From the NCBI GenBank assembly GCA_017448795.1, contig JAFSKV010000035.1:1-33438 (forward strand): a stretch of 33,438 bases of DNA. Direction: 5' to 3'. Below the pieces are notes generated by a model. It was given only the letters and a program-made list of their open reading frames with translations, was not told the origin of the DNA and did not search any database. Of the stretch, positions 31,112 through 33,438 are shown piece by piece. Source of the DNA: Synergistaceae bacterium (GTDB lineage: Bacteria > Synergistota > Synergistia > Synergistales > Aminobacteriaceae). A program made the translations under genes and the position numbers. How positions within the stretch are numbered: position 1 is the first letter of the stretch; every line of letters starts with the position of its first letter.

Positions 31112-31734
31112 AGAAGAGAGTCAGTAAGACCGTCCAGCCGATACGTTCGCAGTCCGACCGCAACGCCATAGACAGCTATTTGATGCACAGGAATCCCCGC
31201 GACCGGGTGATGTTCACGTTGGGGATATACACAGGCCGCAGGATTTCGGACTTGGTGCGCCTGAATGTCAGGGATATTGCGTACATTGACCGCAAGGGGC
31301 GTTTGTGTGTTGCGGAGCGTCTCACGATACAGGAGCAGAAGACGGGGAAATTCGCTGACGTGCTGTTGCATCCGAAGGTGAGGCGGATATTGAGCAAGTA
31401 TCTCCGTTACCGCCGGAAGCATTCTGAGACGTTGGGAGCGTTGCTGAATGAACCGTTGCTGAAGTCATTGAAGGCACGTAGGGACGGTCAATTTCGTATC
31501 ACGCGGCGACATGCGTTGAGGGTTTTGACGAACGCGGCGCGGAATTGCGGCCTGACGTACAAGATCGGAACGCACTCACTGCGCAAGACGTTTGGGTACA
31601 TCCAGCACCAGAGCGGGACGAGCATTGAGCTGATACAGAGGATGCTGAATCACAGCTCGCCGGAAGTAACGCTGTCATACATCGGGATAACGCGTGATGA
31701 CATGGACGAGGCAATATTAAGCATGGATTGGTGA
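31108..31734 (+). CDS. Short tyrosine recombinase (catalytic domain only)
   Basis: 208 aa, GTG overlapping the previous stop (GTGA). The catalytic set of the tyrosine recombinase family is complete: Arg45 in TGRRISDL, Lys78 in QEQKTGK, His156-Leu-Arg159 in THSLRKTFG, His182 in MLNHSS and Tyr191 in LSYIGIT. Only about 25 residues precede the catalytic domain, so the N-terminal arm- and core-binding domains of lambda-type integrases are absent. Short enzymes of this size include FimB/FimE-type invertases and some phage integrases. Role could be integration or site-specific inversion. Intact although its upstream neighbours are broken. Confidence 0.9.
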   Translation: MKKRVSKTVQPIRSQSDRNAIDSYLMHRNPRDRVMFTLGIYTGRRISDLVRLNVRDIAYIDRKGRLCVAERLTIQEQKTGKFADVLLHPKVRRILSKYLRYRRKHSETLGALLNEPLLKSLKARRDGQFRITRRHALRVLTNAARNCGLTYKIGTHSLRKTFGYIQHQSGTSIELIQRMLNHSSPEVTLSYIGITRDDMDEAILSMDW

Positions 31735-31743
31735 GGTAGTGAG

Positions 31744-32058
31744 ATGGTAAGTATTAACGACTTTGAGGGGCGTAACGCTGAGAAGATAAAGGCTGAGGCG
31801 AAGAGTTCACTGTTGATGATGGAGACAGTGATGACGCTTGATGCAGTAACGCGGCTGTTGGTGTCGAAGGGAATAATCTCGCAGGCTGAAGTCGAGGGCA
31901 AGAAGACGGAGCTTTTGACTTCACCGGAGTACGAATACAGCGCGGTGTATGAGACGTGCCAGAATCTGCTGAAGACGGCGCAACTAATCGAGGATGACCC
32001 GCTGGCTTTTATACAAAAGCTGTGTGAGGCGAGGGCTAAGGGAGTGATACAGGCGTGA
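31744..32058 (+). CDS. Unknown helical protein after the recombinase
   Basis: 104 aa, GTGAGG ahead of the ATG at 31744, ten bases after the recombinase stop. Predicted almost all alpha-helical and soluble: 'NAEKIKAEAKSSLLMMETVM', 'AVTRLLVSKGIISQAEVEGK', 'YEYSAVYETCQNLLKTAQLI'. No family recognised. It may be co-transcribed with the recombinase and could be a partner (directionality or regulation), but there is no direct sign. Confidence 0.75.
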   Translation: MVSINDFEGRNAEKIKAEAKSSLLMMETVMTLDAVTRLLVSKGIISQAEVEGKKTELLTSPEYEYSAVYETCQNLLKTAQLIEDDPLAFIQKLCEARAKGVIQA

Positions 32059-32103
32059 AGACAGGGCGTAAAATTAAGCAAAAATCGCGCAGAGGAGGAT
32101 ACT

Positions 32104-32866
32104 ATGTCGATTTCATTTCCGGCATTGCTGATTTATCTATTGCCTGGCTTTTTGGGGCTGTGGGTGTTCAAGAATATTGTTCAGGAAGATGTGAATAAAC
32201 GCGGGGAAAGTACCCAAATAGCAATAGCTTTATTGCTGGGTATTTCGGCGATCGCATGTCTGTGCGTGATAAATTTCACTCTGAGCGGCTTTCCTGTCGT
32301 TGCTGAGTATTTCTCCATGAATGCACTTCGAGTGTCATGGAGTGAAGGCGATACTCTCTTTAATTGGGACGGTAAATTCTGGGTTTCATATATGACGTTT
32401 TGTGCGTTTGCGTTACTGTCTGGTGGTGTATGGGCGTGGCTCAGAGAAAAGGACTGTGGGCTTACGTGGAAATTATCAGACTGTATAAATAAATGCTTAA
32501 AGCGAGGACTTCGTGTTCCGTGTGAAAGCGCAATGAGGGCATTAGTTGACGAAATGAGAGCAAATGGTCATGAACCCTCTATAGTGAAGATATACAGCTT
32601 GATAGGCGATCGTGATACTGCATTGATGGGCTGGTGGAACGGGATATTCCGAGAGTGAGAAAGAGATTGATTTGGCATTGCTGGAATTATGTGATGCTGA
32701 TACTGCCCTGCGAAAGGATTTTGACTTACAGCCTCGCCGATGCTTAGTGAATCATGCCTCTGGTATTGTTGTCGAGTTCCTTGACATAGATGAAGTGCAG
32801 GCTACAAGTTTTGAGGGACGTGCGCGGGCGGAGTATCGTCAACATGTCCACCCGCGACATGAATAA
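32104..32866 (+). pseudogene. Membrane protein (DUF6338-like), frameshifted
   Basis: The first frame (32104-32658, AGAGGAGG upstream, 184 aa) has three hydrophobic segments (ALLIYLLPGFLGLWVF; IAIALLLGISAIACLCVINF; YMTFCAFALLSGGVWAWL) and a cytoplasmic tail ending WWNGIFRE. Reading on in the +1 frame from 32651 gives ESEKEIDLALLELCDADTAL then CLVNHASGIVVEFLDIDEV to a stop at 32866, which looks like the natural end of the same protein. So the gene carries an indel near 32650. Many phages and bacteria have DUF6338-type 'PGFxxxWVF' membrane proteins of unknown function, sometimes linked with defence; the assignment is tentative. Confidence 0.6.
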
Positions 32867-32869
32867 TAT

Positions 32870-33004
32870 TTAGCTCTCACTAGAAGACTGCTGTGTTGAT
32901 GGAGGCTGTGCTGGGGGTGGAGTCTCTGGCAGCCTCTGCTGTCGTGTACATTCGTAATTATCGTGAACGTTTCCGATACGCTGTTGCTTAGGTGTATCAG
33001 CCAT
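32870..33004 (-). CDS. 44-aa Pro/Gln/Ser-rich small protein
   Basis: Leftward frame of 44 codons with AAAGGAG nine bases before the ATG at 33004. It encodes MADTPKQQRIGNVHDNYECT followed by a low-complexity tail rich in Pro, Gln and Ser (RLPETPPPAQPPSTQQSSSES). It is convergent with the membrane protein remnant and divergent from the next gene. The strong ribosome site and start position support translation; function unknown. Confidence 0.55.
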   Translation of the reverse strand: MADTPKQQRIGNVHDNYECTRQQRLPETPPPAQPPSTQQSSSES

Positions 33005-33074
33005 TCATATCATCTCCTTTCTGCGGATATTCCGCTTTTCGTAGTGATTATAACTTGAAGTGAGGTCGTAGCAC

Positions 33075-33332
33075 ATGAAGGAATTTGTGTTGAACGATGA
33101 GGATGTGCAGGTATTGAAGACGTGCCTGCTGGGATTCGTGAGACGAGTTGCGTTTCAGGGTGCGGAGTCATCTGGTGAGGCTTATGTAATGGCTGAGATA
33201 GTGAAGCTGTTACTCGGTACGGAGCTGAGGTTCACTGAAGCCGAAACGGAAGAACCACAAGAATCAGAGAATAGCGGGAAGTCTGGTTGCTGTGAGGGCT
33301 GTTGCCGTGCTGGTTTTGCGGGTGATGGCTGA
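33075..33332 (+). CDS. Small unknown protein with Cys-rich tail
   Basis: 85 aa, GTGAGG ten bases before the ATG. The first half is helical (VLNDEDVQVLKTCLLGFVRR then YVMAEIVKLLLGTELRF), the second acidic (EAETEEPQESENSGKSG), ending with a CCEGCC cluster and RAGFAGDG. The paired double cysteines suggest metal binding or lipid/iron-sulphur attachment, but they are not a known motif to me. Its stop overlaps the start of the next gene by one base. Confidence 0.65.
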   Translation: MKEFVLNDEDVQVLKTCLLGFVRRVAFQGAESSGEAYVMAEIVKLLLGTELRFTEAETEEPQESENSGKSGCCEGCCRAGFAGDG

Positions 33333-33438
33333 TGTCCGAGTTTCTAGTTTTAGGACATTCGGGATTTTTCGCCGTCAGGTGGCACAAAGTCAGTGAAATA
33401 AGGTACTGGGACGCGATTCTGAGTTGCGGTCAGCCCGC
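33332..33438 (+). CDS. Partial gene cut by the right edge
   Basis: An ATG at 33332 overlapping the previous stop (TGATG) opens a frame that stays open to the edge of the window (about 35 codons): MSEFLVLGHSGFFAVRWHKV, then SEIRYWDAIL. No family can be given from so short a piece; translational coupling supports it being real. Confidence 0.5.
   Translation, partial: MSEFLVLGHSGFFAVRWHKVSEIRYWDAILSCGQP

Noticed and set aside
31734-31760. Phage attachment site next to the recombinase
   Set aside because: No tRNA fragment or obvious direct repeat pair could be found; comparing with a host junction would be needed.
32059-32208. Short rightward frame before the membrane protein (GTG at 32056)
   Set aside because: It reads into the membrane protein in another frame and its start lacks a ribosome site.
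1-33438. tRNA genes, CRISPR arrays and insertion sequences
   Set aside because: No cloverleaf-like stretch with a T-loop consensus, no regularly spaced direct repeats and no transposase or terminal inverted repeats were noticed by eye.
1-33438. Lysogeny repressor / Cro switch
   Set aside because: No repressor-type helix-turn-helix gene pair was recognised; the only regulator seen is the ArpU/RinA-like protein.

Overview
The window is one side of a temperate-type, tailed bacteriophage (prophage or phage contig) with a lambda-like head and packaging module joined to a P2/Mu-like contractile tail. Ordinary host genes are not recognisable. The P2-type tail set and its gene order (sheath, tube, frameshifted chaperone, tape measure, X, D, V, U, W, J, I, fibre) suggest a Gram-negative host. 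The strong GGAGG ribosome sites, frequent TTG/GTG starts and frequent AGG arginine codons would fit an anaerobic gut lineage such as Synergistota, but that assignment is a guess from style, not proof.

Layout. 1-2342 (leftward, running off the left edge): a tail-fibre or receptor-binding operon with two proteins carrying Mtd-type N-terminal domains, a 388-aa fibre whose C-terminus resembles DUF6273, a 48-aa mini-homologue of that fibre's N-terminus, and a partial gene. 2578-3072 (rightward): an ArpU/RinA-like putative late activator. 3073-3318: a leader with an extended -10 promoter, a hairpin, a run of 12 G and a GC-rich palindrome that could be cos. 3319-11414: packaging and head genes (TerS-like, small genes, TerL, head-tail joining, portal, ClpP-like protease, decoration protein, gpE-type capsid, connectors). 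11495-21895: contractile tail and baseplate. 21892-27057: fibre genes, closed by a clear intrinsic terminator at 27071-27106.

Inside the rightward late operon sit two leftward islands of tiny membrane-protein genes (13318-13681 and 17351-17668). Each has a TATAAT-type promoter placed in the leader or start region of the next rightward gene. Together with the rightward holin (17009-17338) they may form a scattered lysis module. No endolysin is recognisable in the window.

27109-30006 (leftward) is a large TOPRIM/SF3 primase-helicase whose zinc finger is degenerate. 30136-32866 (rightward) is a decayed stretch: a methyltransferase lacking both ends of its normal sequence, a frameshifted Nu1-type terminase small subunit, an intact short catalytic-domain-only tyrosine recombinase, an unknown gene and a frameshifted membrane protein. 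32870-33438 holds a 44-aa Pro/Gln/Ser-rich leftward gene, a small Cys-tailed gene and a gene cut by the right edge.

The most notable observations are the antisense membrane-gene islands with paired 'MxEEYV' proteins, a fibre gene that seems to begin at an AUU codon behind a strong ribosome site, a textbook T_TTT_TTC frameshift in the tail chaperone, a terminase small subunit that lacks its DNA-binding domain while a complete but broken relative lies 27 kb away, and a possible Shine-Dalgarno-masking leader on the leftward fibre operon.
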